DNA of 64,000 nt from Bacteroidaceae bacterium (GCA_030843315.1 JAUUPT010000001.1:1-64000); one strand, 5' to 3'; shown: positions 24,936 through 33,652, counted from the stretch's first letter. Notes: generated by a model not told the origin, from the letters alone. A program made the numbers and translations.

Positions 24936-25447
24936 AAGAAAAGAGCAAAGGCGCAAAGTGGCGCTATGATGTTTGGGTCTTTTTTAAGGCTCAATTGTCT
25001 GCGCAGTTTGCCAGTTTTGTCGATTTTCTGGTGACTATTCTTTTAGTAAAGGTTTTTGGTGTCTTTTATCTTTATGCTACGTTCATCGGTTCCGTAGTAG
25101 GAGGCGGTGTGAACTGTGCCATTAACTATGGCTGGGTGTTTCATGCCGAAAATGTAAAGAAGATGCATGTGGCTGTGAAGTACCTTTTTGTTTGGGGCGG
25201 CAGCATCCTGCTGAATACCTGGGGAACATTTGCGCTGACTGAGTGGCTTACAGGTATGCCGTGGGTCAACGGCCTGCTGGGCTATTATGTTGACAACGTG
25301 TTCATTCTGTCAAAGATCATTGTTGCGGTGCTGGTGGCCTTCTTTTGGAACTATCATTTACAGAAGTTTTTCGTTTACCGGAATCATAATTTCAAGGGAT
25401 TTCTGAAACATTATTTTGAGAACAAAAAAGACGAATATGAATTATAG
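24920..25447 (+). CDS. GtrA family membrane protein
   Basis: 175 residues with four predicted membrane helices (about 22-42, 47-67, 88-110, 128-150) and a basic C-terminal tail. GtrA-type features include AQFASFVDFLVTILLV near the N-terminus and FFWNYHLQKFFVYR near the end. GtrA proteins are proposed to flip or help move lipid-linked sugars. The gene overlaps both neighbours (16 bp before, 11 bp after), so translation is probably coupled. Its part in inositol-lipid synthesis is unknown; flipping a lipid intermediate is a guess. Confidence 0.82.
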   Translation: MDYQLKEKSKGAKWRYDVWVFFKAQLSAQFASFVDFLVTILLVKVFGVFYLYATFIGSVVGGGVNCAINYGWVFHAENVKKMHVAVKYLFVWGGSILLNTWGTFALTEWLTGMPWVNGLLGYYVDNVFILSKIIVAVLVAFFWNYHLQKFFVYRNHNFKGFLKHYFENKKDEYEL

Positions 25448-26087
25448 AGATTGGTTACAGCAGGTGATATACAAGATTATCAACCCTGTGGTGCGTGGTA
25501 TGATTAAAATTGGTATTACGCCTAACTTCATTACGACTACAGGGTTGGTGCTGAACATCGTGGCAGCCGCCCTGTTTGTCTATGCAGGTATGTATAAGAG
25601 TGGCGACCTGGCTTATGTAGGCTGGGCAGGTGGAATTGTACTCTTTGCCGGATTGTTTGACATGATGGACGGGCGTGTGGCGCGTTTGGGTAATATGAGT
25701 TCTACTTTCGGTGCATTGTATGATTCTGTACTCGACCGTTATAGCGAACTGGTAACCCTGTTCGGTATCTTCTATTACTTGATACTGCAAGGTTATCTGT
25801 GGGGCTCCATGATTACGTTTGCTGCGCTGATTGGTTCGCTGATGGTGAGCTATGTGCGTGCTCGTGCCGAAGGCTTGGGACTGGAATGTAAAGTAGGGTT
25901 GATGCAGCGTCCCGAACGGGTTGTGTTGACTGCCCTCGGCGCCATCTTCTGTGGCGTTTTCGGAGATTGTACGGCATTCGATCCTATGCTGATAATGATT
26001 GTACCTTTAACCGTGATTGCCATCCTGGCAAACTGGACGGCATTTATCCGTCTGGCGCATTGCTATAAACTACTGAAAAATAAGTAA
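25437..26087 (+). CDS. CDP-alcohol phosphatidyltransferase (phosphatidylinositol-phosphate synthase-like)
   Basis: 216 residues from MNYRDWLQQ. The family signature D-G-x2-A-R-x8-G-x3-D-x3-D is present as DGRVARLGNMSSTFGALYDS followed by VLDR (about 77-100), with several membrane helices. It transfers a phospho-alcohol head group from CDP-diacylglycerol. With a MIPS gene upstream the acceptor is probably inositol-3-phosphate, giving phosphatidylinositol phosphate. The start overlaps the GtrA gene by 11 bp and the stop shares one base with the next ATG. Confidence 0.88.
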   Translation: MNYRDWLQQVIYKIINPVVRGMIKIGITPNFITTTGLVLNIVAAALFVYAGMYKSGDLAYVGWAGGIVLFAGLFDMMDGRVARLGNMSSTFGALYDSVLDRYSELVTLFGIFYYLILQGYLWGSMITFAALIGSLMVSYVRARAEGLGLECKVGLMQRPERVVLTALGAIFCGVFGDCTAFDPMLIMIVPLTVIAILANWTAFIRLAHCYKLLKNK

Positions 26088-27019
26088 TGAGAAATAGACT
26101 ATTCCCCTCTATGAAAGAGACTGCTTTGGTTATTGGCATTACGGCGTTCTTCCTGATTTTGACAGCGGTCTGTATCGGGCTACGACCGGAACATTTCCTG
26201 ATGTCAGGACTATTTCTTGTGCTGTTCTTTGCCGGAAAAACGACCCGTAAGTTGGCAGTAGCCCTATTGCCTTTTATTGTATTCGCCATCTCTTATGACT
26301 GGATGCGCGTATATCCTAATTATCAGGTAAATCCTATTGATGTAAAAGGGCTGTATGAGGCGGAAAAATCCCTTTTTGGTTTGTCTGTTGATGGCGTTAC
26401 TCTTATCCCTTGTGAGTACTTTGCTTTGAACCATTGTTCGGTAGCCGATTTCTTTGCTGGCATTTTTTATCTTTGCTGGGTGCCGGTGCCCATTGCTTTC
26501 GGGTTATGGCTTTATCTGAAAGGCGATCGCAAGGTTTATCTCCGCTTTGCGATGGTATTCCTGCTGGTGAATCTTATCGGCTTTGCAGGATATTACATCC
26601 ATCCGGCAGCCCCGCCCTGGTATGCTATGAACTACGGATTTGAGCCGGTGCTTGATACTCCGGGCAATGTAGCCGGCTTGGGACGTTTTGATGAACTGAT
26701 GGGCTGTTCCATCTTCAACTCCATCTATGGGCGGAATGCCAACGTTTTTGCAGCGGTCCCCTCGCTCCATGCTGCTTATATGGTGGTAGCTTTGGCTTAT
26801 GCTATCATAGCCCGTTGCAAGAAATGGCTGATTGCCCTGTTTGCTTTTATCATGGTCGGCATCTGGTGGACGGCGGTTTATTCAGGACATCATTATCTGA
26901 TTGATGTAATGCTGGGTATTTCTTGTGCTCTGGTGGGCATTCTGGTCTTTGAAAAAGGACTGATGAAGTGGGGGGCTTTCAAGCGCTTCTACGAAAGATA
27001 TAGCAGGTACATCTGCTAA
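26087..27019 (+). CDS. PAP2/Aur1-like inositol phosphotransferase
   Basis: 310 residues with about six membrane helices. Two PAP2-type motifs are present: VPSLHAAY (about 224, a PSGH variant) and YSGHHYLIDVMLG (about 264-276, catalytic His and Asp). HPAAPPWYAM (about 172) is typical of the Aur1/Ipt1 branch. These enzymes transfer phosphoinositol from phosphatidylinositol to ceramide or dihydroceramide. As last gene of the cluster it is the likely inositol-phosphorylceramide-type synthase of this organism. Activity inferred from motifs and context; a plain lipid phosphatase is the alternative. Confidence 0.8.
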   Translation: MRNRLFPSMKETALVIGITAFFLILTAVCIGLRPEHFLMSGLFLVLFFAGKTTRKLAVALLPFIVFAISYDWMRVYPNYQVNPIDVKGLYEAEKSLFGLSVDGVTLIPCEYFALNHCSVADFFAGIFYLCWVPVPIAFGLWLYLKGDRKVYLRFAMVFLLVNLIGFAGYYIHPAAPPWYAMNYGFEPVLDTPGNVAGLGRFDELMGCSIFNSIYGRNANVFAAVPSLHAAYMVVALAYAIIARCKKWLIALFAFIMVGIWWTAVYSGHHYLIDVMLGISCALVGILVFEKGLMKWGAFKRFYERYSRYIC

Positions 27020-27027
27020 ATACTTAT

Positions 27028-27104
27028 AACGCAGATTGGCGCAAATATGTGCGGATTTTATTCTTTACTTATAAAATCTGCGTATATTTGCGCCAATCTG
27101 CGTT
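27028..27104. terminator. Very long intergenic hairpin after the inositol-lipid cluster
   Basis: A perfect 21-bp outer stem (27028-27048 with 27084-27104) encloses an 11-bp inner stem (27051-27061 with 27071-27081, one mismatch) and a 9-nt loop; TTTTCT follows. It may be a terminator for the cluster or a dispersed palindromic element. Confidence 0.7.
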
Positions 27105-27127
27105 TTCTAATTATAGAATAAAGAAGT

Positions 27128-28300
27128 ATGAACAATTTTATTTTTTACAGCCCTACTGAGTTTGTTTTCGGAAGAGATACCGAAATGCAAGTTGGTGCAC
27201 TGGCACGTAAGCACGGTGCACAGAAGGTGATGATTGTATATGGCGGTGGTTCTGTAGTGCGGAGCGGTCTGCTGGACAGAGTGAAGCAATCTTTGCAGGA
27301 AGCCGGCATCGAGTTCTGCGAAATGGGGGGCATTCAGCCCAATCCCGTAGATACAAAAGTATATGAGGGAATTGAAATTTGCCGTCGTGAACAAGTGGAC
27401 ATGATGCTCCCTGTGGGCGGTGGTTCTGTAATCGATACGGCGAAAGCCATTGCTGCCGGTGTGCCTTATGAGGGTGATTTCTGGAACTTCTTTATTGGTA
27501 AAGCTCAAGTTAAGAAAGCTTTGAAAGTAGCTGTAGTGCTGACCATCCCTGCTGCCGGTAGCGAAGGTTCGGGAAACTCGGTTATCACGAAAGTAGATAC
27601 GTTGCAAAAGTTGAGTCTTCGCGCTCCTGAACTGTTGCGTCCCGTTTTCTCTATCATGAATCCCGAACTGACCTATACCTTGCCTCCTTTCCAAACGGCA
27701 TGTGGCATTGCTGATATGATGGTGCATATAATGGAGCGCTACTTCACCAATACACCGGAGGTGGAAATCAGCGATCGCCTCTGCGAAGGCACGTTGATGG
27801 CTATTATTAAAATGGCTTACTGCGTAAAGCAGAATCCACGCGACTACAATGCACGTGCCAACGTCATGTGGTGTGGTAACATCGCTCATAACGGCACGTG
27901 CGGCATTGGCTGCGAAGAAGATTGGGCTTCGCACTTCCTGGAACATGAAGTCAGCGCCATTTACAACGTAACACATGGAGCGGGCTTGTCTGTGATTGTC
28001 CCTGCCTGGATGACCTTTATGGCAGAGCATAACCCGAAGAAGATTGCACAGTTTGCCACCCGTGTCTTGGGTGTGCCCGAATCGGAAGATTTGGAGGAAA
28101 TGGCTTTAGCCGGAGTTTCCCGCCTGAAATTCTTCTTCCGCTATATGGGCCTGCCGGTCAACTTCAAAGAACTGGGAATCGAGAATCCCGATATAGATTG
28201 CCTGGCAGATAGCTTGCATCGCAATAAAGGAGAATTTGTGGGCAATTATGTGAAGCTGACGAAAGAAGACAGTAAGGAGATATATTGTTTAGCTTTATAA
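27128..28300 (+). CDS. Iron-containing (group III) alcohol dehydrogenase
   Basis: 390 residues. NAD(P)-binding GGGSVIDTAKAIA (about 97-109), and metal-binding His residues in CGIADMMVHIMERYF, FLEHEVSAIYNVTHGAG and WASHFLEHE. The closest described relatives are YqhD/BdhA-type NADPH-dependent aldehyde reductases and butanol dehydrogenases. The substrate is not clear. It lies 109 bp after the inositol-lipid cluster, separated by a strong hairpin, so it is likely a separate unit. A convergent terminator follows at once. Confidence 0.87.
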   Translation: MNNFIFYSPTEFVFGRDTEMQVGALARKHGAQKVMIVYGGGSVVRSGLLDRVKQSLQEAGIEFCEMGGIQPNPVDTKVYEGIEICRREQVDMMLPVGGGSVIDTAKAIAAGVPYEGDFWNFFIGKAQVKKALKVAVVLTIPAAGSEGSGNSVITKVDTLQKLSLRAPELLRPVFSIMNPELTYTLPPFQTACGIADMMVHIMERYFTNTPEVEISDRLCEGTLMAIIKMAYCVKQNPRDYNARANVMWCGNIAHNGTCGIGCEEDWASHFLEHEVSAIYNVTHGAGLSVIVPAWMTFMAEHNPKKIAQFATRVLGVPESEDLEEMALAGVSRLKFFFRYMGLPVNFKELGIENPDIDCLADSLHRNKGEFVGNYVKLTKEDSKEIYCLAL

Positions 28301-28340
28301 AAAAAGACGGCGAAGTTTTTTGTTTACTTCGCCGTCTTTT
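28301..28340. terminator. Bidirectional terminator between alcohol dehydrogenase and RNase G genes
   Basis: AAAAGACGGCGAAG pairs with CTTCGCCGTCTTTT over 14 bp, with A-run and T-run on either side. It fills the whole gap between the two stop codons. Confidence 0.9.
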
Positions 28341-29915
28341 CTATTTGATTTCGATTTCTTCCTTCATATCTATCTCTTCACCTTGCGGATCGTAGAATAC
28401 ATATTCCAAAAACGCCAGTTTCTGGTTTGGAATAATCTTTATACCGAATCCGTACTTCATCTGCCACTTTCGTCTCAGGGAAACGAGTCCTTGATTGATG
28501 TAGGCTGCGATGTACGGGTGGATGTGTAACGAGAATTTCTTAATCTTCAATTTGTTGACCAGATAGTCAATTTTACTCTCTAAGGTGTCCGTAAAGAGGA
28601 TGGACGATTTAATTGTGCCTTTTCCGAAACAGGTAGGACAAGTCTCCAGGGTATTGACATCCATGGCCGGGCGCACGCGTTGGCGGGTAATCTGCATCAG
28701 CCCGAATTTGCTGAGCGGCAGGATGTTGTGGCGTGCTCTGTCCTTCTGCATGTTTTGGCACATACGTTCGTAAAGCTTCTGTCGGTTTTCGGCTTCGTTC
28801 ATATCAATGAAGTCCACCACGATGATACCACCCATATCTCTCAGTCGCAACTGGCGTGCCAGTTCGTCGGCTGCTCCCAGATTCACTTCCAGTGCGTTGG
28901 CCTCCTGCCCGTTGGCATTCTTGGTGCGGTTACCGCTGTTCACGTCTACTACGTGAAGCGCCTCAGTATGCTCAATAATCAGGTAGGCACCACTTTTGTA
29001 TGAAACGGTTTTGCCAAATGACGACTTGATCTGTTTGGTGATACCAAAATTGTCATAGATGGGGAGTTGCCCTTTGTACAGCTTCACGATTCCTGCCCGT
29101 TCAGGGGCGATGAGAGTTACGTAGTCCTTTATTTCGTGGTACACCGCTTCGTTGTTCACGTGGATGTTTTCGAAAGAAGGATTAAACAAGTCGCGCAGTA
29201 AACCTACGGCACGGCTGGTTTCTTCGTAAATCAGTGTCGGAAACTTGGTGGCTTTCTGTACCTTTGTGATGGCTTCTTCCCAATGTTTCAGTAAAACTTT
29301 AAGCTCTCCATCAAGCTCGGCCACGCGCTTTCCTTCGGCAACAGTGCGGACGATAACACCAAAGTTCTTTGGTTTGATGCTCATCAGCAGTTGTTTGAGG
29401 CGGGCACGCTCTTCGCTCGATTTAATTTTTTGTGATACGGAAACCTTATCGTTGAAAGGAATAAGCACGAGATATCTTCCTGCAAAAGATAGTTCGGAAG
29501 TCAGTCGTGGTCCTTTGGTCGAGATGGGTTCCTTAACAATCTGCACCACTACTTCTTGTCCCACCTTGAGTGTGTTGGAAACCGTTCCGTCTTTTTCAAG
29601 GTCGGGAAGTATGGTTGCTTTCGTAATAGGATTTAGCTTCTTTTTGTCGCTTAAAGTTTGCTTTACGTACTTCTCTAACGAGTTAAATTGAGGACCTAAG
29701 TCCAAATAATGAAGAAAAGCATCTTTCTCGTAACCCACGTCCACGAAGCAGGCATTCAGGCCGGGCATCAATTTCTTGACGCGCCCCAAATACATATTGC
29801 CCACTGAGAAGGAGATGTTTCTTCCTTCGCTTTGGAGTTCCACCAGGCTCTTGTCTTCGAGCAGTGCGATGGAGACCTCTTTGGGCTGTACGTCTACAAC
29901 GAGTTCGCTTGTCAC
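28341..29915 (-). CDS. rng: Ribonuclease G (RNase E/G family)
   Basis: 524 residues. N-terminal S1-like RNA-binding part (about 35-125: NMYLGRVKKLMPGLNACFVDVGYEKDAFLHY broken by insertions), then the catalytic DNase I-like domain with the metal site in HVVDVNSGN (about 327) and GIIVVDFIDM (about 367). The Zn-link motif CPTCFGKG is near 424. It is an endoribonuclease for RNA turnover and 16S rRNA 5' maturation. It lies downstream of the small ribosomal-type protein and HU genes on the same strand, separated by a hairpin. Confidence 0.93.
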   Translation of the reverse strand: MTSELVVDVQPKEVSIALLEDKSLVELQSEGRNISFSVGNMYLGRVKKLMPGLNACFVDVGYEKDAFLHYLDLGPQFNSLEKYVKQTLSDKKKLNPITKATILPDLEKDGTVSNTLKVGQEVVVQIVKEPISTKGPRLTSELSFAGRYLVLIPFNDKVSVSQKIKSSEERARLKQLLMSIKPKNFGVIVRTVAEGKRVAELDGELKVLLKHWEEAITKVQKATKFPTLIYEETSRAVGLLRDLFNPSFENIHVNNEAVYHEIKDYVTLIAPERAGIVKLYKGQLPIYDNFGITKQIKSSFGKTVSYKSGAYLIIEHTEALHVVDVNSGNRTKNANGQEANALEVNLGAADELARQLRLRDMGGIIVVDFIDMNEAENRQKLYERMCQNMQKDRARHNILPLSKFGLMQITRQRVRPAMDVNTLETCPTCFGKGTIKSSILFTDTLESKIDYLVNKLKIKKFSLHIHPYIAAYINQGLVSLRRKWQMKYGFGIKIIPNQKLAFLEYVFYDPQGEEIDMKEEIEIK

Positions 29916-29984
29916 AATGATTTGCTTTAGGTAGTTTATTAGTTGATCAGGTTATCTGCATCAACTACAATTAGTTACTTAAAC

Positions 29985-30029
29985 AAAGAACAAACCCGCG
30001 AGACAATTAGCTTCACAAGTTTGTTCTTT
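29985..30029 (-). terminator. Hairpin between the small basic protein gene and rng
   Basis: AAAGAACAAAC (29985-29995) pairs with GTTTGTTCTTT (30019-30029), 11 bp, with a longer loop. On the minus strand it follows the 30-residue protein gene and precedes rng. Confidence 0.6.
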
Positions 30030-30051
30030 ATTTTGTCATTCAGACTAAAAA

Positions 30052-30144
30052 TTACTTTTTGCTTTTATGTCTGTTCTTTCTTAGTCTTTTTTTACGCTTG
30101 TGCGTAGACATTTTATGTCTTTTCTTTTTCTTTCCGCTTGGCAT
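30052..30144 (-). CDS. 30-residue very basic AURKAIP1/COX24-type ribosomal protein
   Basis: ATG at 30144 gives 30 residues, MPSGKKKKRHKMSTHKRKKR followed by LRKNRHKSKK; over half are Lys, Arg or His. This is the short form of the AURKAIP1/COX24 domain found in Bacteroidetes and related to mitochondrial small-subunit protein mS38 and actinobacterial bS22. It probably binds rRNA in the small ribosomal subunit. It lies 35 bp after the HU gene, in the same direction, and is easily missed because of its size. Confidence 0.85.
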   Translation of the reverse strand: MPSGKKKKRHKMSTHKRKKRLRKNRHKSKK

Positions 30145-30179
30145 AGCTTCAAAATTTTATGGGTTAATACTATTGTTTA

Positions 30180-30455
30180 TTATTTCTTCACTGAGAGGGT
30201 GAATGTCTTTGCAGGCTTAAAAGCCGGAATGTTATGTTCCGGAATGATAATTGTAGTATTCTTAGAAATGTTACGAGCAGTTTTCTGCGCTCTCTTCTTC
30301 ACTACAAAACTACCAAACCCGCGGAGGTAAACATTTTCATCTTTGGATAAAGATACCTTCACAGCGTCCATGAATGCTTCAACGGTTGTAAGTACTGTTG
30401 ACTTATCAATTCCGGTGTTCTTTGTAATCTCGTTTACAATATCAGCTTTAGTCAT
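30180..30455 (-). CDS. hup: HU-family DNA-binding protein
   Basis: 91 residues, the usual HU length. It has the conserved start MTKADIVNEITKNTGIDKSTV, the dimer core FGSFVVKKRAQKTARN (about 48-63, including the GFGSF turn), and the beta-arm with IPEHNIPAFKPAKTF. It is a nucleoid protein that bends DNA and supports replication and recombination. It probably shares a transcript with the 30-residue ribosomal-type gene downstream. Confidence 0.93.
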   Translation of the reverse strand: MTKADIVNEITKNTGIDKSTVLTTVEAFMDAVKVSLSKDENVYLRGFGSFVVKKRAQKTARNISKNTTIIIPEHNIPAFKPAKTFTLSVKK

Positions 30456-30506
30456 TTTTCTTTAAAAAAAATATTATTACTATCGTTTTCCTAATTTTTT
30501 GGACTG

Positions 30507-30514
30507 CAAATATA
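30507..30514 (-). promoter_or_regulatory. -7 element for the HU gene
   Basis: On the minus strand TATATTTG matches TAnnTTTG, 51 bp before the HU start. The gap 30456-30717 between HU and mutY holds divergent promoters and is otherwise AT-rich without visible genes. Confidence 0.5.
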
Positions 30515-30717
30515 TAGCTTTTCCGTGGCTCTAAAAAATATATTTCGGACAATTTTCTAAAAAAGTCTTGGCATTAAGTTTTGTTAGGCCGAAAAACAGT
30601 ATTTTTGCTCCATTGGAGCGGATAGTGTTCTTTTGCCTGGATACTTGTATTTTTATAAGTATGGAGTGACGCCATCCAAGTGAAAAGGCCTGCTTTCCTT
30701 AAGATACTGTAATTGAG

Positions 30718-31758
30718 ATGAATATATTTAGTGAAACTTTATTGAAATGGTATGCGGAGAACAAACGCGAACTGCCATGGAGAGATACGACCGATCCTTA
30801 TTTGATATGGATATCCGAGATTATTTTGCAGCAGACGAGAGTAGTGCAGGGATATGAATACTTTCTTCGTTTTGTACGTCGTTTTCCTGATGTGAGAACT
30901 CTGGCAGCGGCTTCGGAAGATGAAGTGATGAAGTATTGGCAGGGGTTGGGTTATTATTCGCGCGCACGCAATCTGCATGCTGCGGCCCGAAGCATGAACG
31001 GAATATTTCCTGAAACTTATGAAGAGGTGCGTGCTCTGAAGGGAGTGGGGGACTATACAGCAGCTGCCATTTGTTCTTTTGCCTATAATATGCCTTATGC
31101 GGTGGTCGATGGGAATGTATATCGGGTACTTTCCCGCTATTTCGGCATTGATATGCCTATTGATTCCGGTGAAGGAAAGAAAGCTTTTACTGCTTTGGCA
31201 GAAGAAATGCTTGATAGAGCCTGTCCGGCTGACTATAATCAGGCAATTATGGACTTTGGAGCTATTCAATGTACGCCCCAAGCACCTGACTGTATGTTTT
31301 GTCCTTTGTCGGAAACGTGTTTTGCACGGTCACGAGGGATGGTTTTGCAGTTGCCCGTGAAGCAACATAAGACAAAAACCATTAACCGTTATTTTAATTA
31401 TGTATACGTGCGCATGGGCGCGTATACTTTAATACATAAGAGAACCGGGAATGATATCTGGAAAAATCTATTTGAGTTACCGTTGATTGAAACGGAAAAA
31501 GATTTATCGGAAGAAGAATTTTTGGCATGTCCTCAGTTGCATGCACTTTTTGCAGAAGGAGAAGCGCCGATGGTTCGTTCAGTGCTCCGCAATGTGAAGC
31601 ACGTCTTGTCTCATCGGGTGATTTATACCCATTTTTATGAGGCTATTCTACCGGAGACATCCGGCTCTTTCTCCGGTTATCATCGGGTTAAAGCAGAAGA
31701 TATAGAGCTTTATGCCGTGCCCCGGCTGATACATGCTTTCTTGGAGAAATATGTATAA
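30718..31758 (+). CDS. mutY: A/G-specific adenine glycosylase
   Basis: 346 residues. HhH-GPD domain: LPWRDTTDPYLIWISEIILQ with the catalytic Glu in the segment ending LQQTRV, then hairpin LKGVGDYTAAAI (about 106-117) with catalytic Asp in VVDGNVYRV. The iron-sulfur loop follows as C-x6-C-x2-C-x5-C around CTPQAPDCMFCPLSETC (about 184-200). The C-terminal NUDIX-like domain recognises 8-oxoguanine. It removes adenine opposite 8-oxoG. First of a run of same-strand genes (mutY, ssb, gldE, PPTase). Confidence 0.94.
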   Translation: MNIFSETLLKWYAENKRELPWRDTTDPYLIWISEIILQQTRVVQGYEYFLRFVRRFPDVRTLAAASEDEVMKYWQGLGYYSRARNLHAAARSMNGIFPETYEEVRALKGVGDYTAAAICSFAYNMPYAVVDGNVYRVLSRYFGIDMPIDSGEGKKAFTALAEEMLDRACPADYNQAIMDFGAIQCTPQAPDCMFCPLSETCFARSRGMVLQLPVKQHKTKTINRYFNYVYVRMGAYTLIHKRTGNDIWKNLFELPLIETEKDLSEEEFLACPQLHALFAEGEAPMVRSVLRNVKHVLSHRVIYTHFYEAILPETSGSFSGYHRVKAEDIELYAVPRLIHAFLEKYV

Positions 31759-31773
31759 AAGTTGTCTGTATTC

Positions 31774-31804
31774 TTGCATAGTGTGAATATTCTATTTAAT
31801 TTTG
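31774..31804 (+). promoter_or_regulatory. Promoter for ssb
   Basis: TTG at 31774-31776, 20 bp, TAATTTTG at 31797-31804; a full match to the Bacteroides consensus, 28 bp before the ATG. Confidence 0.75.
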
Positions 31805-31832
31805 GCAGCAAAATCTAAAGATATAGAAGCTT

Positions 31833-32276
31833 ATGTCAGTAAATAAAGTGATATTGATAGGAAATGTAGGGCAAGATCCTAAAGTTACCTATTATGAAGG
31901 TGGAAATTGTGTCGCTCAACTTTCTTTGGCTACTACCGAGAAAGGATATACTTTGCAGAATGGTACGCAAATTCCTGACCGTACCGAATGGCATAACCTT
32001 ATATTCCGTGGCCGGTTGGGTGAAATTGTAGAGAAGTATGTGCATAAGGGCGATAAACTCTATGTAGAGGGCAAAATCCGTACCCGTTCCTACGATGACC
32101 AAGGAGGGATTAAACGCTATGTAACAGAGATTTTTATTGATAATATGGAGATGCTGTCTCCCAGATCTGCTGCTCCTGCCGGTACTGCTCCTTCGCAAGG
32201 CGTTCAGCCACAACAGCCGGTACAACCGCAGGTAGCTCCTGCACAAGATAATCCAACGGACGATTTACCGTTCTAA
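31833..32276 (+). CDS. ssb: Single-stranded DNA-binding protein
   Basis: 147 residues. OB-fold domain in the first 110 residues (VNKVILIGNVGQDPKV, WHNLIFRGRLGEIVEKYV, KGDKLYVEGKIRTR). A Pro/Gln-rich linker follows, and the acidic protein-contact tip DDLPF is at the C-terminus. Acts in replication, repair and recombination. It has its own promoter behind mutY and is followed by gldE after 23 bp. Confidence 0.95.
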   Translation: MSVNKVILIGNVGQDPKVTYYEGGNCVAQLSLATTEKGYTLQNGTQIPDRTEWHNLIFRGRLGEIVEKYVHKGDKLYVEGKIRTRSYDDQGGIKRYVTEIFIDNMEMLSPRSAAPAGTAPSQGVQPQQPVQPQVAPAQDNPTDDLPF

Positions 32277-32299
32277 TTGTTTAACTAAAACCAAATTCT

Positions 32300-33652
32300 T
32301 TGGACCCAGACGCTTATTTATGCCAATTGGCAGATGTTTTTAACGGTATATCCGTACAAGTTCCTTCTATTTCGGCCATTATAGCTATTGTGCTGGCAGC
32401 CTTACTTTTGCTTGTTTCAGGCTTTGCATCAGCTTCCGAAATAGCTTTCTTCTCGCTTTCTCCGTCAGATTTGAATACAATTGCGGAGAAAAAACATCCT
32501 TCGGATGAAAAAATCAGTAATTTGTTGGACAGCAGCGAACGTTTGTTGGCAACGATATTGATAACGAACAACTTTGTGAACGTAACCATTATTATGCTCT
32601 GCAATTTCTTCTTTATGAATGTGTTTCAATTCCATTCTCCAATTGCAGAATTCCTTATCCTGACGGTTATTCTTACTTTTCTATTGTTGCTTTTCGGTGA
32701 AATCATGCCTAAGATATATTCTGCACAAAAGACATTGACTTTCTGTCGTTTTGCTGCTCCAGGCATCACAATGTTCCGTTCTGTATTCTATCCGTTGGCG
32801 TCGATGCTGGTGCATTCCACTTCTTTTTTGAATAAACATGTTGCCCGTAAGAATCATAATATTTCAGTCGATGAACTTTCGCATGCTTTGGAGTTGACAG
32901 ATAAGGCGGAGCTTTCAGAAGAGAATAACATCCTGGAGGGTATTATTCGCTTTGGCGGCGAGACTGCTAAGGAGGTTATGACTTCCCGCCTGGATGTAGT
33001 CGATTTGGATATCCGTACCTCTTTTAAAGAAGTATTGAAATGCATTATAGAGAATGCTTATTCCCGTATTCCTATTTATGCAAATACACATGATAACATC
33101 AAGGGTGTGCTCTATATTAAGGACCTGCTTCCCCATCTGAACAAGGGGGATAACTTCCGCTGGCAGTCACTGATTCGCCCTGCTTATTTTGTGCCGGAAA
33201 CCAAAATGATTGATGACTTGCTTCGTGACTTTCAGGCGAATAAAATTCATATTGCCATTGTAGTTGATGAGTTTGGCGGTACATCGGGCATTGTGACAAT
33301 GGAAGATATTATTGAAGAAATTGTAGGTGAAATTCATGATGAGTATGATGATGAAGAGCGTACGTATGCTGTACTCAATGATCGTACTTGGGTCTTTGAG
33401 GCAAAAACACAATTGACCGATTTCTATAAAATCACCAAGATAGACGAGGAAACTTTTGATGAGGTGGCGGGAGATGCCGATACGTTGGCAGGGCTTTTGC
33501 TCGAATTGAAAGGAGAATTTCCGGTACTTCATGAGAAGGTTACTTATGACCGCTATGAGTTTGAAGTGCTGGCAATGGATAATCGTCGTATCTTGAAGGT
33601 AAAGTTTACTATTAATGAACCGGCTGGAAATACTGCCGAAGAAAAGAAGTAA
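32300..33652 (+). CDS. gldE: GldE-like CNNM/CorC transporter-associated protein (TTG start)
   Basis: 450 residues. The frame has a TAA at 32282 and no ATG before the conserved N-terminus, so TTG at 32300 is the start. It has a DUF21/CNNM membrane domain (about 25-190: ISAIIAIVLAALLLLVSGF, ATILITNNFVNVTI), two CBS domains (about 215-335: VMTSRLDVVDLD, AIVVDEFGGTSGIVTMEDI) and a C-terminal CorC/HlyC domain (about 350-440). GldE is tied to gliding motility in flavobacteria; in non-gliding Bacteroides the homologue may act in Mg2+/Co2+ transport or lipoprotein export. It overlaps the next ATG by one base. Confidence 0.85.
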   Translation: MDPDAYLCQLADVFNGISVQVPSISAIIAIVLAALLLLVSGFASASEIAFFSLSPSDLNTIAEKKHPSDEKISNLLDSSERLLATILITNNFVNVTIIMLCNFFFMNVFQFHSPIAEFLILTVILTFLLLLFGEIMPKIYSAQKTLTFCRFAAPGITMFRSVFYPLASMLVHSTSFLNKHVARKNHNISVDELSHALELTDKAELSEENNILEGIIRFGGETAKEVMTSRLDVVDLDIRTSFKEVLKCIIENAYSRIPIYANTHDNIKGVLYIKDLLPHLNKGDNFRWQSLIRPAYFVPETKMIDDLLRDFQANKIHIAIVVDEFGGTSGIVTMEDIIEEIVGEIHDEYDDEERTYAVLNDRTWVFEAKTQLTDFYKITKIDEETFDEVAGDADTLAGLLLELKGEFPVLHEKVTYDRYEFEVLAMDNRRILKVKFTINEPAGNTAEEKK

